Shown one piece after another: positions 34,711 to 43,336 of a stretch of DNA of 64,000 nucleotides; the stretch's first letter is position 1, and each line of letters starts with the position of its first letter. The DNA lies in the NCBI RefSeq assembly GCF_963675965.1, contig NZ_OY780935.1, positions 1,000,001 through 1,064,000 of the forward strand, read 5' to 3'. The translations under genes and the position numbers were made by a program. This DNA comes from an uncultured Celeribacter sp. Its GTDB lineage: Bacteria > Pseudomonadota > Alphaproteobacteria > Rhodobacterales > Rhodobacteraceae. A model generated the notes under the pieces. The model ran no database searches, was not told the DNA's origin, and was given only the letters and a program-made list of their open reading frames with translations.

Positions 34711-34973
34711 GCAAACAGCCTTTCGACACCCTGCCCCTGCCGCAGCAGGCCGGGATCATGTGCAACGATCCCCGCTTTCAGGCCTTTGCCGCAATCCGCT
34801 CCGGCATGCCGGGCCAGAGCTTCACCACGAGCGATGCCGCCGCCTATCTGCGCGAGGTCTGCCAGATCCCCAGTCGCCGCGATCTCACCACCAGTGAGGC
34901 CGCCCGGACCAAATTCGCCGCCCTGCGCACCGACTTCGACGCATGGTCCGGCAAGATCGCAAAACACCGCTGA
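34707..34973 (+). CDS. Hypothetical protein, 88 aa
   Basis: The start is ATG 34707, which overlaps the upstream stop (ATGA). The body reads LPLPQQAGIMCNDPRFQAFAAIRSG, then FTTSDAAAYLREVCQIPSRRDL. The second part looks like a small helical domain. A DNA-repair or phage 'recombination-associated' role is a possibility seen in similar positions but is not proved. It is part of the right early operon and precedes the FtsK-gamma/GapR fusion gene by 8 bp. Confidence 0.65.
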   Translation: MSKQPFDTLPLPQQAGIMCNDPRFQAFAAIRSGMPGQSFTTSDAAAYLREVCQIPSRRDLTTSEAARTKFAALRTDFDAWSGKIAKHR

Positions 34974-34981
34974 GGCCAGAT

Positions 34982-35527
34982 ATGATGATGACCCAAACAC
35001 CCGACATGGATCCGCTTTACACGCAGGCTGTGCACCTCGTGATCGGGGAGCAGCGCTGCTCGACCTCACACATCCAGAACAGGCTCGCCATTGGCTACAA
35101 CAAGGCCGCGCGCCTCGTGGAGCGCATGGAAGAGGACGGGATTGTCACCTCTGCCGATCATGTCGGGCGGCGCGATGTGGTGGCTGCAGAGCTGCCCGAG
35201 GCCTTTGCCCAGGAGATCGACAGTCGGCGCCTCTCGGGGTCCGGCCTGCCGATGAAGGAAACTGCAGCTGACCGCGACGTCACAAACACCGCCTTTCGCG
35301 TGGCTGCCGACGAGCTGCGCCAGTTCATCGAACGCTTTGAGCGGCTGGAGCTGGAAAAGAAAGAGATCACCGATCAGCAGAAAGAGGTGATGGCCAGTGC
35401 CAAAGCCCGTGGCTACGACACAAAGGCCATGCGCCGGATCATCGCCCTGCGCAAGAAGTCCTCCGACGAGATCGCAGAGGAAGAGGCCATTCTCGACATG
35501 TACAAAGACGCCCTCGGGATGCGCTGA
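34982..35527 (+). CDS. FtsK-gamma winged-helix/GapR (DUF2312) fusion protein
   Basis: The 181-residue protein may start at any of three in-frame ATGs (34982, 34985, 34988) that follow GAGGCCAGA. Residues 8-68 match the FtsK gamma domain: DPLYTQAVHLVI, then IQNRLAIGYNKAARLVERME and GIVTSADHVGRRDV. In FtsK this winged helix reads KOPS on the chromosome. After an acidic linker, residues 102-181 match GapR/DUF2312: VAADELRQFIERFERLE, then ASAKARGYDTKAMRRI and EEEAILDMYKDALGM. GapR clamps overtwisted DNA in Caulobacter. The fusion has no FtsK motor. I infer a DNA-binding protein that might act on element replication or partition. Confidence 0.9.
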   Translation: MMMTQTPDMDPLYTQAVHLVIGEQRCSTSHIQNRLAIGYNKAARLVERMEEDGIVTSADHVGRRDVVAAELPEAFAQEIDSRRLSGSGLPMKETAADRDVTNTAFRVAADELRQFIERFERLELEKKEITDQQKEVMASAKARGYDTKAMRRIIALRKKSSDEIAEEEAILDMYKDALGMR

Positions 35528-35598
35528 CCCATCGGTGCGGGCCGACAGAGTGCGGCCCCATCCCATGTGACAGACCGACCCTTCAAGGAATTACGCCC

Positions 35599-35802
35599 AT
35601 GACATTTACCCCTGCCGAACAGAAAACCATTCCGCTCCTGACACAGCCCGAGAAGATCGCCGCACAGCGCCTCGGCGTCAGCCTCTCGGCCCTGAAGTTC
35701 CACAAGGTCAACATCCTGCGCAAACTCGGCGTGCGCAATGCGCTCTCCGCCGTCGCCCTGCTGGCCCGGCACGGCCACGCCTTCGAGATCATGGAGGCCT
35801 GA
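35599..35802 (+). CDS. Small LuxR-type helix-turn-helix protein, 67 aa
   Basis: The sequence is a bare LuxR/GerE DNA-binding domain: FTPAEQKTIPLLTQPEKIAAQ, then LGVSLSALKFHKVNILRKLGVRN (recognition helix near SALKFHKV). No signal-binding or receiver domain is attached. Such stand-alone domains are used by phages and islands to activate or block transcription. It lies 71 bp after the fusion gene and 3 bp before the methyltransferase-like gene. Confidence 0.82.
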   Translation: MTFTPAEQKTIPLLTQPEKIAAQRLGVSLSALKFHKVNILRKLGVRNALSAVALLARHGHAFEIMEA

Positions 35803-35805
35803 GAC

Positions 35806-36456
35806 ATGCCCCGCGTTCTGATCGGCTGCGAGACCTCCGGCATCGTACGCAACGCCTTTCTGGCGGCGGGCTGTGATGCCTGGTCCTGCGACCTGCTGCC
35901 CTCAGACGACCGTTCGAACCGCCATATCACCGGCGACATTCGCGAGGTCATGCAGGGCCGCTGGGATCTGATGGCGGTCATGCATCCGCCCTGCACCCGG
36001 CTGTGCAATTCCGGCGTGCGCTGGCTGACGCGGCCCCCGCGCGGTCGCAGCCTTCCCGAGATGTGGCACGAGCTGGACGAAGGCGCTGCGCTGTTCTCGG
36101 CTCTCTGGAACGCCGCTCACATCCCCTGCCGCGCCATCGAGAACCCGGTGATGCACCGCCACGCCAAGGCGCGCATCACCAACTACCGCCCGCCCGCGCA
36201 GACGGTGCAGCCCTGGCAGTTCGGCACGGAGGACACCGGGCCGGACAATGAGCGCAAGCGCACCTGTTTCTGGCTGCACAACCTGCCGCCCCTGCGCCCA
36301 ACGGGCACTCTGGATGGCCGCACTGCCCGCGCCAGCGTGCATCACGCCTCCCCCGGACCCGAGCGCTGGAAGCTGCGCTCCAAATTCTTCCCCGGCCTCG
36401 CCGCCGCCATGGCCGACCAATGGGGTCGCGCCGCACAGCAAAGGAGCGCAGCATGA
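35806..36456 (+). CDS. C5-cytosine-methyltransferase-like protein (compact)
   Basis: The 216-residue protein resembles C5-MTases in three motifs. Motif I-like is IGCETSGIVRNAFLAAGCD (residues 6-24, the glycine/SAM turn). Motif IV is HPPCTRLCNSG (residues 60-70, with the Pro-Cys nucleophile). Motif VI-like is IENPV (111-115, the Glu). A clear target-recognition domain and motifs IX-X are missing, so it is shorter than a full enzyme. Phages carry similar small proteins. It may protect element DNA or act with a host partner, but activity is uncertain. Its stop overlaps the next start. Confidence 0.75.
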   Translation: MPRVLIGCETSGIVRNAFLAAGCDAWSCDLLPSDDRSNRHITGDIREVMQGRWDLMAVMHPPCTRLCNSGVRWLTRPPRGRSLPEMWHELDEGAALFSALWNAAHIPCRAIENPVMHRHAKARITNYRPPAQTVQPWQFGTEDTGPDNERKRTCFWLHNLPPLRPTGTLDGRTARASVHHASPGPERWKLRSKFFPGLAAAMADQWGRAAQQRSAA

Positions 36457-36812
36457 TGGCATCCACACCGACCCCCACCCTGGGCATGGCCGAACTGGCC
36501 CGGCGCGAGAACGAGGCGATGCGCCGCCGCTGCGGTATCACCGCGCCGATGACCTGTTCGATGTTCAACCCGAATACGCAGGCCGCACCGGGCGGCACCG
36601 CAGGGCAATCTCAGCAGAAAGAGGCCGTGCTGCGCTATCTGGCCGACGGCCAGCGCCGCATCACCAGCGAGATCGCGCAGGCCATCGCCTATCCACTTCA
36701 CCGCACGCCCGCCCTGTTGAGCAAAATGGCAGCGGAGGGTCGCGTGGCAAAGGTGGGCCGCATGAGCCTCAAAGACCGCCGCCCGGTCTCCGTCTGGGAG
36801 CGCGTACAATGA
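36453..36812 (+). CDS. Winged-helix-like hypothetical protein, 119 aa
   Basis: The start ATG 36453 overlaps the methyltransferase-like stop. The middle part reads QKEAVLRYLADGQRRITSEIAQA, and later HRTPALLSKMAAEGRVAKVGR. This is the shape of a small winged-helix domain, in which a helix-turn-helix is followed by a beta-wing. The N-terminal 60 residues are probably disordered. It is a DNA-binding candidate in the right early operon and overlaps the next gene by ATGA. Confidence 0.68.
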   Translation: MMASTPTPTLGMAELARRENEAMRRRCGITAPMTCSMFNPNTQAAPGGTAGQSQQKEAVLRYLADGQRRITSEIAQAIAYPLHRTPALLSKMAAEGRVAKVGRMSLKDRRPVSVWERVQ

Positions 36813-37126
36813 GCCATGCACACGACACGAACGCCCCGCAGCTGGAGGGCGAGGCAGGGCACGAGCGGCTGACGCTGCATCTGAACCAGGACCCCCACGC
36901 CCTCCCGGCCCTGCGCGCCTATGCCGACGCCTGCCGGGTCCGGCGCCCGGAGCTGGCAGGCAAGCTGCAGGCCACAATCGCGCGGTTGGAAGAACGTCAG
37001 CGCTGCCTTCGGATCATCGAAGCCGCCACGCCCAACGCCCATGGTCACCCGCTCATGGGCGCCGACGAGCAAATCTCTAGTGCATTGGGAAAGCTGCGAG
37101 ACAAGATCCAGGCAGGAGAAGTTTGA
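36809..37126 (+). CDS. Hypothetical protein, 105 aa
   Basis: The start is ATG 36809, overlapping the upstream stop. The protein has a histidine-rich N-terminus (MSHAHDTNAPQ) and helices AYADACRVRRPELAGKLQATIARLEERQRCLRI. No family is recognised. It sits 3 bp before the excisionase-like gene. The C-terminal helix could mediate oligomerisation. Confidence 0.62.
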   Translation: MSHAHDTNAPQLEGEAGHERLTLHLNQDPHALPALRAYADACRVRRPELAGKLQATIARLEERQRCLRIIEAATPNAHGHPLMGADEQISSALGKLRDKIQAGEV

Positions 37127-37129
37127 GAT

Positions 37130-37408
37130 ATGGGCGAGATCAGTCGACTGTCACTTTCACAGATGCCAGAACAGCCATCAGCGCCACGCATGATCGCCTA
37201 TGTCGGTGCGCGCGAGATGGCCGAGCTTCTGAGCGTTTCCGAGAGCACGATCTGGGACTGGGCCCGCAAGGGCTATATCCCAAAGCCCCGCAAACTCGCC
37301 AGCGGATCGACCCGCTGGAAATGGGTCGAGGTTGAGCAGTCCATCGAAAACGCGTCAGGATCACCCGCAGAAGACGATCCCATCATGAGGGCAAGCCGTG
37401 GCAGCTGA
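37130..37408 (+). CDS. Excisionase/AlpA-like recombination directionality factor
   Basis: In this 92-residue protein, residues 23-66 read YVGAREMAELLSVSESTIWDW, then KGYIPKPRKL and TRWKWVEVE. This is the MerR-like winged helix of AlpA/Xis proteins, with the typical strand-Trp near the wing. Such factors bind DNA beside the att site and push the integrase toward excision. It overlaps the integrase start by 11 bp, the classic xis-int arrangement, and so supports mobility of the element. Confidence 0.88.
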   Translation: MGEISRLSLSQMPEQPSAPRMIAYVGAREMAELLSVSESTIWDWARKGYIPKPRKLASGSTRWKWVEVEQSIENASGSPAEDDPIMRASRGS

Positions 37409-38391
37409 CATCAGCCTTGAGAAATACGTGCAACGCAAGCTGTCACGCGGGCGGGAATACTTTTTCTTCCGTGTCGTGAGGTCCGGCAAGGAAACCCGCA
37501 TCCGCCTGCCCCACCCGTTCGAGGCAGAGTATCGGGCCGCATATAATGCGGCACACCAGCATATATTTGGCACAGTGCCGGGAGAGTTCGAAAGCCCGCG
37601 CGCGATCACCAAGCTCGCCCGCGACCACACCGACAGCGAGAAATACAAACGCCTGCCCAAGGCCAGCCGCCGCCTGCGGGACTATGCGCTGGACCTCATG
37701 AAGGCGCGCTGGGGCGCCTTCGATGCCGACCAGATCCAGCCCAAGCATGTTCAGGCCGTCTATGACACACTCTCTGAGCGACCGGCGACCGCAAACCGTC
37801 GCCTAGACGACATGAGTGCGGTGTTCGCATGGGGGCGGGTCAGAGGGTTCTGTGAGGAAAACCCCTGTATCGGCATCGAACGTGTGCAAAGCGATGAAGG
37901 CTATGAACCGTGGCCTGACGACAAGCTGGCCATTCTTCTGGAACAAGGGCGCCCGCACCTGGTCAAAGTCACTCTGGCCGCGCTCTACACTGGCCAGCGC
38001 CGCAGCGACATCATCAAGATGGCGGACACCGACATCGAGAATGGGGTTTGGCTGACGAAGCAGGGCAAGACGGGCACGATCGTTCCGGTGCCGCTGCACC
38101 CCGTGGTTCTGGCCATCATTGAGGAAGAACGCGAAGCCCGCAAAGAGGCGGGAATTGTCGACCCGCGCCGCCCCCTGCTGACAAACAGTCGAGGAACCCC
38201 ATGGACCGCCACGGGCCTTGGCGCAAGCTGGCGCACAGAGCTGATCCGCCTGAATCTGAAACCCAAGCGGAAGGAATATCTGAAAGAGGGAGATTTCCGC
38301 GCCACGATGCATGGCCTGCGCACGACAAATGCGACTGTCATCGCAAATGCGGTGGCGCAAAACCCCGATCTGTTCGGCGGGATCGAACGCG

Positions 38392-38636
<245 letters not shown>

Positions 38637-38734
38637 GGTGCGCAGGCATTTAGGGGAAAATCCGCAGGGGTGCAAGAGGCGCGCTCAAGTTTTCTCACGA
38701 GCACGCTCGGCCAGGGCCATCCGCCCGCCCAACG

Positions 38735-39469
38735 CTATTGCCGCGACTTGCGCCAGCCGGCGTTGCGCGCCTCGACCTCGCTACAAAACCATCGTTCACC
38801 GTCGTCTAGGCTGACCCGCGTCTTGTCATACCACCGACCGCCCGGCACATGATAGATCCTGCCCGAACCAGAAATATTGCCTTTGATGAGGCAGCCTTCC
38901 GGTGCCTCCTGCGGCGTTCGCACCTGCCGTTTGGCGGCCCGGTAGTCTTCAGGCGCTTGCACCGTGGACTGCCACAACCCAATGCCTGCACGGCGTGCCT
39001 TGTCCTCGGCGGGCAGGTAGATCTGCGAATAGTCTTCATAGGCAAAGGCCGCCCCGGCAGCGACCATGGCAGCTCCGAGATCCCCTGTCGCGCCCTCGCA
39101 TTGCGCCACGGTACGCCCATACCGATCGGTGTCCTGCGTCACGCAGTCCACGCCCCCTTGTACCAGCTTTTCCAGCACCTGTTTCGACCAGCGCCCGCAG
39201 GCCCAGAGCTGCCCCCCGGCATCCCGACACTGTTGCGCGAGTTCCGGCGCGTCGATCCCGAAAAGTCGGATGCGGGTTTCTCCCAACGTGAAGGTGTCGC
39301 CATCAGCCACATGTACCCTCTGGACATCGCCCCGCAGTCGGGCGGCGGCGAACTGAGGTGCCATGGCACGTGTCGCCGGAGCATCGGCGGGCCGAAACAC
39401 AGCTCCTCCAACCCCCACACCAAGCGCCGCGCAAAACGCGGCAACATATTGAAAAACACCCGACCTCAC
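38735..39469 (-). CDS. Staphylococcal-nuclease-like (SNase) secreted protein
   Basis: The protein has 244 residues from a GTG at 39469 after GAGAGA; a TTG at 39505 is possible. It has an N-terminal membrane/signal segment (YVAAFCAALGVGVGGAVF). The SNase core follows: VHVADGDTFTLGETRIRLFGIDAPE, then TDRYGRTVA and EDKARRAGIGLW. The Arg/Glu/Asp positions of the catalytic site are present. A C-terminal tail of about 70 residues has Cys (EGCLIKG, RWFCSE). It is likely a secreted or periplasmic nuclease. Confidence 0.9.
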   Translation of the reverse strand: MRSGVFQYVAAFCAALGVGVGGAVFRPADAPATRAMAPQFAAARLRGDVQRVHVADGDTFTLGETRIRLFGIDAPELAQQCRDAGGQLWACGRWSKQVLEKLVQGGVDCVTQDTDRYGRTVAQCEGATGDLGAAMVAAGAAFAYEDYSQIYLPAEDKARRAGIGLWQSTVQAPEDYRAAKRQVRTPQEAPEGCLIKGNISGSGRIYHVPGGRWYDKTRVSLDDGERWFCSEVEARNAGWRKSRQ

Positions 39470-39558
39470 GCAGATCTCTCTGCCGGATCGGTCGGGCAAA
39501 AACAAGGGCCGCGGAGAAAACCCCGCGCGCTCTGCCGAGCCTGGATTGGAAGGAGTTA

Positions 39559-39801
39559 CTATGCCGGCTCGGTCAACATGCGATAAAGTTCATCTTTCAG
39601 AGACATGCGGGTTTTACGCAAGGCGTTCAGGGCCAGATCTTCCATCGGCTGCATGTCACTTTCGGCCAGATGGACCTGTTCATTCACCAAGTTGTAATCG
39701 TTCAGAACGCTGGAAAACCTTGCGTCGTCCAATTTGCGGGCCGCGATGGCATCGGCAAACTCGGGAAAATCAGCGATCAATTGATGTGGAGTGTTGGACA
39801 T
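39559..39801 (-). CDS. DUF465 (YdcH-like) small protein
   Basis: The protein is 80 residues long, a helical hairpin: TPHQLIADFPEFADAIAARKLDD, then LVNEQVHLAE and LRKTRMSLKDELYRML. This is the DUF465/YdcH pattern with its two long helices and the K-K/R-x-x-L-K-D-E ending. The function is unknown in all bacteria. It stands alone on the minus strand. Confidence 0.9.
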   Translation of the reverse strand: MSNTPHQLIADFPEFADAIAARKLDDARFSSVLNDYNLVNEQVHLAESDMQPMEDLALNALRKTRMSLKDELYRMLTEPA

Positions 39802-39908
39802 GTGCGCCTCCTGAAATGATCGGAACTTATGTCCCGATTTGAACAGGGCGGACCAGCACGTGCCTTGATACGGATCAATAAATATGAATGTTTTCCAATC
39901 ACTGCGCC

Positions 39909-40781
39909 TCAGCGCTGACGGCGCCTGGCACGGGCTTCGCGCCAGGTGATAAAGGAAATCGCCCCGATGATCATAGTGCCTCCGACCAGCACATAGGGGT
40001 CAAACGCTTCGCCGAACAGCACCAGCCCCAGCGTCATCGACCAGACCAATTGCACAAAGACCACCGGCTGGATCACGGTCTGCGGCGCTGCGGCAAAAGC
40101 CCGTGTCATCGAATAATGGCCCAGCGTTGCAAAGGCTGCGGTGAAGAACAGCAGGATCAGCTGATGCAGCGTCGGAGTCTGCCAGTGCATCAGGGCAAAA
40201 GGTGCAATGATGACCGGTACGGTGACCGACATCAGGAACACCACCACCGCCGGTGGCAGCTCTCGCGTAAGACGTCCGGCGATCAGATAGGACCCGGCAA
40301 AGGCCATGGCCGAGATGATCATAGCCAGATGTCCCGGATCGACTTCGCGAAAGCCCGGGCGCAAGATCACCAGCCCGCCCAGAAACGCCACACACAGTGC
40401 GGTGATCCGCGGCAAGGCGATCCGTTCGCCGAAAAGAACCACCGCACCGATGGTGATGTAGATCGGGTTCATGAAGTTCATTGCCGTGACTTCGCCCATG
40501 GGGATCTGAGTCATAGCGAAGAACCAGCAGCTCATCGCCAGCGCATGAAACAGGCTCCGGCTGATCGTCATCTTCCAAAGCCGGGGCGTAAAGCGCGTCT
40601 GACGCACGGTGTTCAGCGCCGGGATCAGAAAGACCAACCCCAGAAGAAACCGAAGGAAGGCGGATTCAAGCACCGGCAGCCCCTCGCCCACGTATTTCAC
40701 CAGCACGTTGACCATCACGAAGTTCAGCGTGGTAAACAGCATCCACAGGATGCCCTGAAGGGGTTTGGCCGGTGCGTTCAT
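39909..40781 (-). CDS. EamA/DMT-family transporter
   Basis: The 290-residue start is placed at ATG 40781 (MNAPAKPLQG); ATG 40799 is also possible. The protein has ten membrane segments in two EamA repeats: residues 7-140 (MLFTTLNFVMVNVLVKYVG) and 150-280. The C-terminus is basic (REARARRRQR). Family members export metabolites or amino acids. The substrate cannot be read. The gene ends downstream in the same strand group as argO. Confidence 0.92.
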   Translation of the reverse strand: MNAPAKPLQGILWMLFTTLNFVMVNVLVKYVGEGLPVLESAFLRFLLGLVFLIPALNTVRQTRFTPRLWKMTISRSLFHALAMSCWFFAMTQIPMGEVTAMNFMNPIYITIGAVVLFGERIALPRITALCVAFLGGLVILRPGFREVDPGHLAMIISAMAFAGSYLIAGRLTRELPPAVVVFLMSVTVPVIIAPFALMHWQTPTLHQLILLFFTAAFATLGHYSMTRAFAAAPQTVIQPVVFVQLVWSMTLGLVLFGEAFDPYVLVGGTMIIGAISFITWREARARRRQR

Positions 40782-40817
40782 GCGCGACCAATGCGCCAAA
40801 ACGCGCCGTTTGGCAAC

Positions 40818-41438
40818 TCAGGCGCCTTGCACAAGGCGGACGGCAATAGTCCACATGACAAGGGCAATCGCCACATCGAGGATCCGCCAGGACAGCGGGC
40901 GGGCAAAGATCGGGGCCAAAAACCGGGCCCCATATCCCAACGCAAAGAAGAAGCTGAATGACGCCAGAATGGCCCCGAGCGCAAAAGCCCCCTGGGCGTC
41001 GGGGAACTGCGCCGAAATCGCCCCCAGCAGAACAACCGTGTCCAGATACACATGCGGGTTCAGCCATGTCAGTGCCAGCGCGGTCACAAGCGTCGCCGCC
41101 AAAGGCCGCGCGCCCTGAGCAGCGGCGTCAAGATGAGTGCCCCCGCGCCAGGCCGCCAGGGCGGATCGCGCACCATAGGCCAACAAAAACGCCGCCCCAC
41201 CCCACCGCATCATCGGCAGAACCCCCGGCACGATCGCGCTCACCCCTGCCGAGGCGAACACTCCCACCGTCACCAGTACCGCATCCGACAGGGCACAGAG
41301 CAACACGACGGGAAGGACATGGGATCTAAGGATCCCCAGCCGCAGGACAAAGGCATTCTGCGCGCCGATCGCGACGATCAGGCTCAGCCCGGACAGAAAT
41401 CCGGTCAAGGCAGCGCCGGTCAGGCTAGCATCAGTCAT
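40818..41438 (-). CDS. argO: LysE/ArgO-family amino-acid exporter
   Basis: In this 206-residue protein, six membrane segments of the LysE/RhtB type are seen, beginning LTGFLSGLSLIVAIGAQNAFVLRLGI. GAQNAFVLRQG-type sequence is the hallmark of ArgO/LysE. It would export arginine or lysine. A LysR regulator gene of the ArgP type lies divergently, 89 bp away, the standard arrangement for this exporter. The intergenic region is AT-rich and could hold the regulator site. Confidence 0.9.
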   Translation of the reverse strand: MTDASLTGAALTGFLSGLSLIVAIGAQNAFVLRLGILRSHVLPVVLLCALSDAVLVTVGVFASAGVSAIVPGVLPMMRWGGAAFLLAYGARSALAAWRGGTHLDAAAQGARPLAATLVTALALTWLNPHVYLDTVVLLGAISAQFPDAQGAFALGAILASFSFFFALGYGARFLAPIFARPLSWRILDVAIALVMWTIAVRLVQGA

Positions 41439-41527
41439 TCCATGTCTCCGTGCTCTGAAAAGGCTCAGGCAGGAATAGAGACCGACGTCGCATTAGACAA
41501 ATTAAACAATCTATACCACAATAAGAC
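41439..41527. promoter_or_regulatory. Divergent promoter region of the exporter and the ArgP-like regulator
   Basis: This 89-bp region separates two divergent starts. It contains an AT-rich stretch (ATTAGACAAATTAAACAATC) that could serve as a LysR/ArgP binding site. The T-N11-A pattern can be placed more than one way, so the exact operator is not set. Confidence 0.5.
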
Positions 41528-42433
41528 ATGCTTAACCCGAGTGATTACCCCGCCCTTGCCGCGCTCGCGGCTGTCCTGCGCCATGGCTCTTTCGACGCTG
41601 CGGCCAGAGCCCTGTCGGTGACACCCTCCGCGATCTCGCAACGGATCAAGGCGCTGGAGGATCGGCTGGGCGCCCCGCTGGTGCTGCGCGGCACCCCCTG
41701 CACCGGCACCGCGACAGGGCTGCGGCTGGCGCGGCACATGGAGGACCTTGGCCTGCTCGAAGCACAGCTTGCACAGGATCTGGGTCAGGATCGGACGCAG
41801 AACGTCCCAAGGGCACCCCTGCGCCTTGCGGTCAATGCCGACAGTCTGGCGACATGGTTTTGCGCTGCCATGGCAGGCCACGACGGGCCACTCTATCAAC
41901 TTTACATAGACGACCAGGACCACAGCGCAGACTGGCTGAAACGTGGAGATGTGGTTGCCGCGGTTTCTGCCCGGGCGACAGCCGTGCCCGGATGCGATCT
42001 CTACCCGCTGGGCGCGCTGCGCTATCATGCTGTCGCCACGCCGGACTTTGTGGCGCGGTATTTTCCCGATGGCATCACCGCCGCAGCGCTGACGACAGCG
42101 CCGGCGCTGAACTTCGACGAAAAGGATCGGTTGCAAAGCACATGGGCAGCCGCCCAGCTGGGGCATCCGGTGCCCCTGCACGCGCATCGCATTCCCTCGA
42201 CACAAGGTTTTGTCGATGCAGCCCTTGCAGGGATCGGCTGGGGACTGAACCCCGTCGATCTGCTCGCTCAACATCTTCAGGCGGGGCGATTGGTGGCGCT
42301 GTCGCCAGAGCCCACGGACATCGACCTGTTCTGGCATGTCTCACGCCTGAACAAATCCGTTCTCGCGCCCGTCACGAGCGCGGTGACAGCCGCTGCCCGG
42401 GCGCGACTGACCCAAAGCAAAAGCCCCGCCTGA
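41528..42433 (+). CDS. argP: LysR-family regulator, ArgP-like
   Basis: The 301-residue protein has a winged helix at residues 8-65 (ALAAVLRHGSFDAAARALSVTPSAISQRIKALEDRLG) with the SQRIKALE recognition part. A LysR substrate-binding domain with two Rossmann-like halves follows. It lies divergently from argO, which it would activate in response to arginine or lysine. The length is normal. Confidence 0.9.
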   Translation: MLNPSDYPALAALAAVLRHGSFDAAARALSVTPSAISQRIKALEDRLGAPLVLRGTPCTGTATGLRLARHMEDLGLLEAQLAQDLGQDRTQNVPRAPLRLAVNADSLATWFCAAMAGHDGPLYQLYIDDQDHSADWLKRGDVVAAVSARATAVPGCDLYPLGALRYHAVATPDFVARYFPDGITAAALTTAPALNFDEKDRLQSTWAAAQLGHPVPLHAHRIPSTQGFVDAALAGIGWGLNPVDLLAQHLQAGRLVALSPEPTDIDLFWHVSRLNKSVLAPVTSAVTAAARARLTQSKSPA

Positions 42434-42449
42434 ACCAGACGGGGCCTTG
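42421..42449 (+). terminator. Weak terminator hairpin after the LysR gene
   Basis: An AAGCCCCG ... CGGGGCCTT stem with an 11-base loop overlaps the LysR stop. The tail is only TT, so it is weak. The yebC stop lies 30 bp further, so it may serve both strands. Confidence 0.4.
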
Positions 42450-42471
42450 TCGATTTCACTCTGCGCGTGGC

Positions 42472-43212
42472 TCAGAGCTGCGCGGCAACATCGTCGGGAA
42501 CGTCGAAATTCGCCGTCACAGACTGCACGTCATCATCGTCCTCGATGGTTTCCACCAGACGCATCAGTTTCTGCGCGGTTTCCAGATCCACCTCGGTGCG
42601 GTTCTGCGGCTTCCAGATCAGCTTGCTTTCCTTGGATTCGCCCAGCGCCGCCTCCAGCGCATCGGACACAGCGGCCAGATCGCCATCGGCGGTGTAGATC
42701 CAGTGACCGTCTTCATCGGATTCGACATCCTCTGCCCCGGCTTCCAACGCGGCCATCATCACCGTGTCAGCATCGCCCGCTTCGAGGCCATAGGTGATTT
42801 CGCCGACCCGGTCGAACATGAAGGACACGGACCCCGAGGTCCCGAGGTTGCCGCCCGCCTTGGTGAAATAGCTGCGCACATTTGAGGCGGTGCGGTTCAC
42901 GTTGTCGGTCATCGTTTCCACGATGAAAGCAATGCCATTCGGGCCATAGCCTTCATAGCGGATTTCATCATAGTTTTCGCCGTCGCCACCCAGAGCCTTT
43001 TTGATCGCGCGATCAATCACGTCTTTCGGAACGGACTGGGTTTTCGCCGTCTTCACAGCCAGACGCAGACGCGGGTTCTTCTCCGGATCGGGATCGCCCA
43101 TTTTCGCCGCAACCGTGATCTCTTTGGCGAGTTTCGAAAACAGCTTGGAACGGGCCGCATCCTGACGCCCCTTCCGGTGCTGAATGTTTGCCCATTTAGA
43201 ATGGCCTGCCAT
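42472..43212 (-). CDS. yebC: YebC/TACO1-family regulator
   Basis: The 246-residue protein starts at ATG 43212 (MAGHSKWANIQHRKGRQD), the family N-terminus; five further codons upstream are not used. The three-domain YebC fold is shown by AKEITVAAKMGDPDPEKNPRLR, RYEGYGPNGIAFIVE and FDVPDDVAAQL. It acts as a conserved DNA-binding regulator or as a translation factor that relieves ribosome stalling, depending on the member. It is a normal single-copy core gene. Confidence 0.97.
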   Translation of the reverse strand: MAGHSKWANIQHRKGRQDAARSKLFSKLAKEITVAAKMGDPDPEKNPRLRLAVKTAKTQSVPKDVIDRAIKKALGGDGENYDEIRYEGYGPNGIAFIVETMTDNVNRTASNVRSYFTKAGGNLGTSGSVSFMFDRVGEITYGLEAGDADTVMMAALEAGAEDVESDEDGHWIYTADGDLAAVSDALEAALGESKESKLIWKPQNRTEVDLETAQKLMRLVETIEDDDDVQSVTANFDVPDDVAAQL

Positions 43213-43336
43213 GTGGCGCCTCCGCAAAGTCGAAATTTCTGCTTTGGAAGCTTCTATAGGCGAGGAGCGATAGGGGCCGCAAGATCACCGCCGGGCTTCT
43301 TCGGGCCCAAAACGCGATATTGTGGTCAATTTCAGC

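Noticed and set aside
39888..40961. 357-codon plus-strand frame opposite the EamA gene
   Set aside because: It is a His/Gln/Arg-rich shadow of a clear membrane protein gene.
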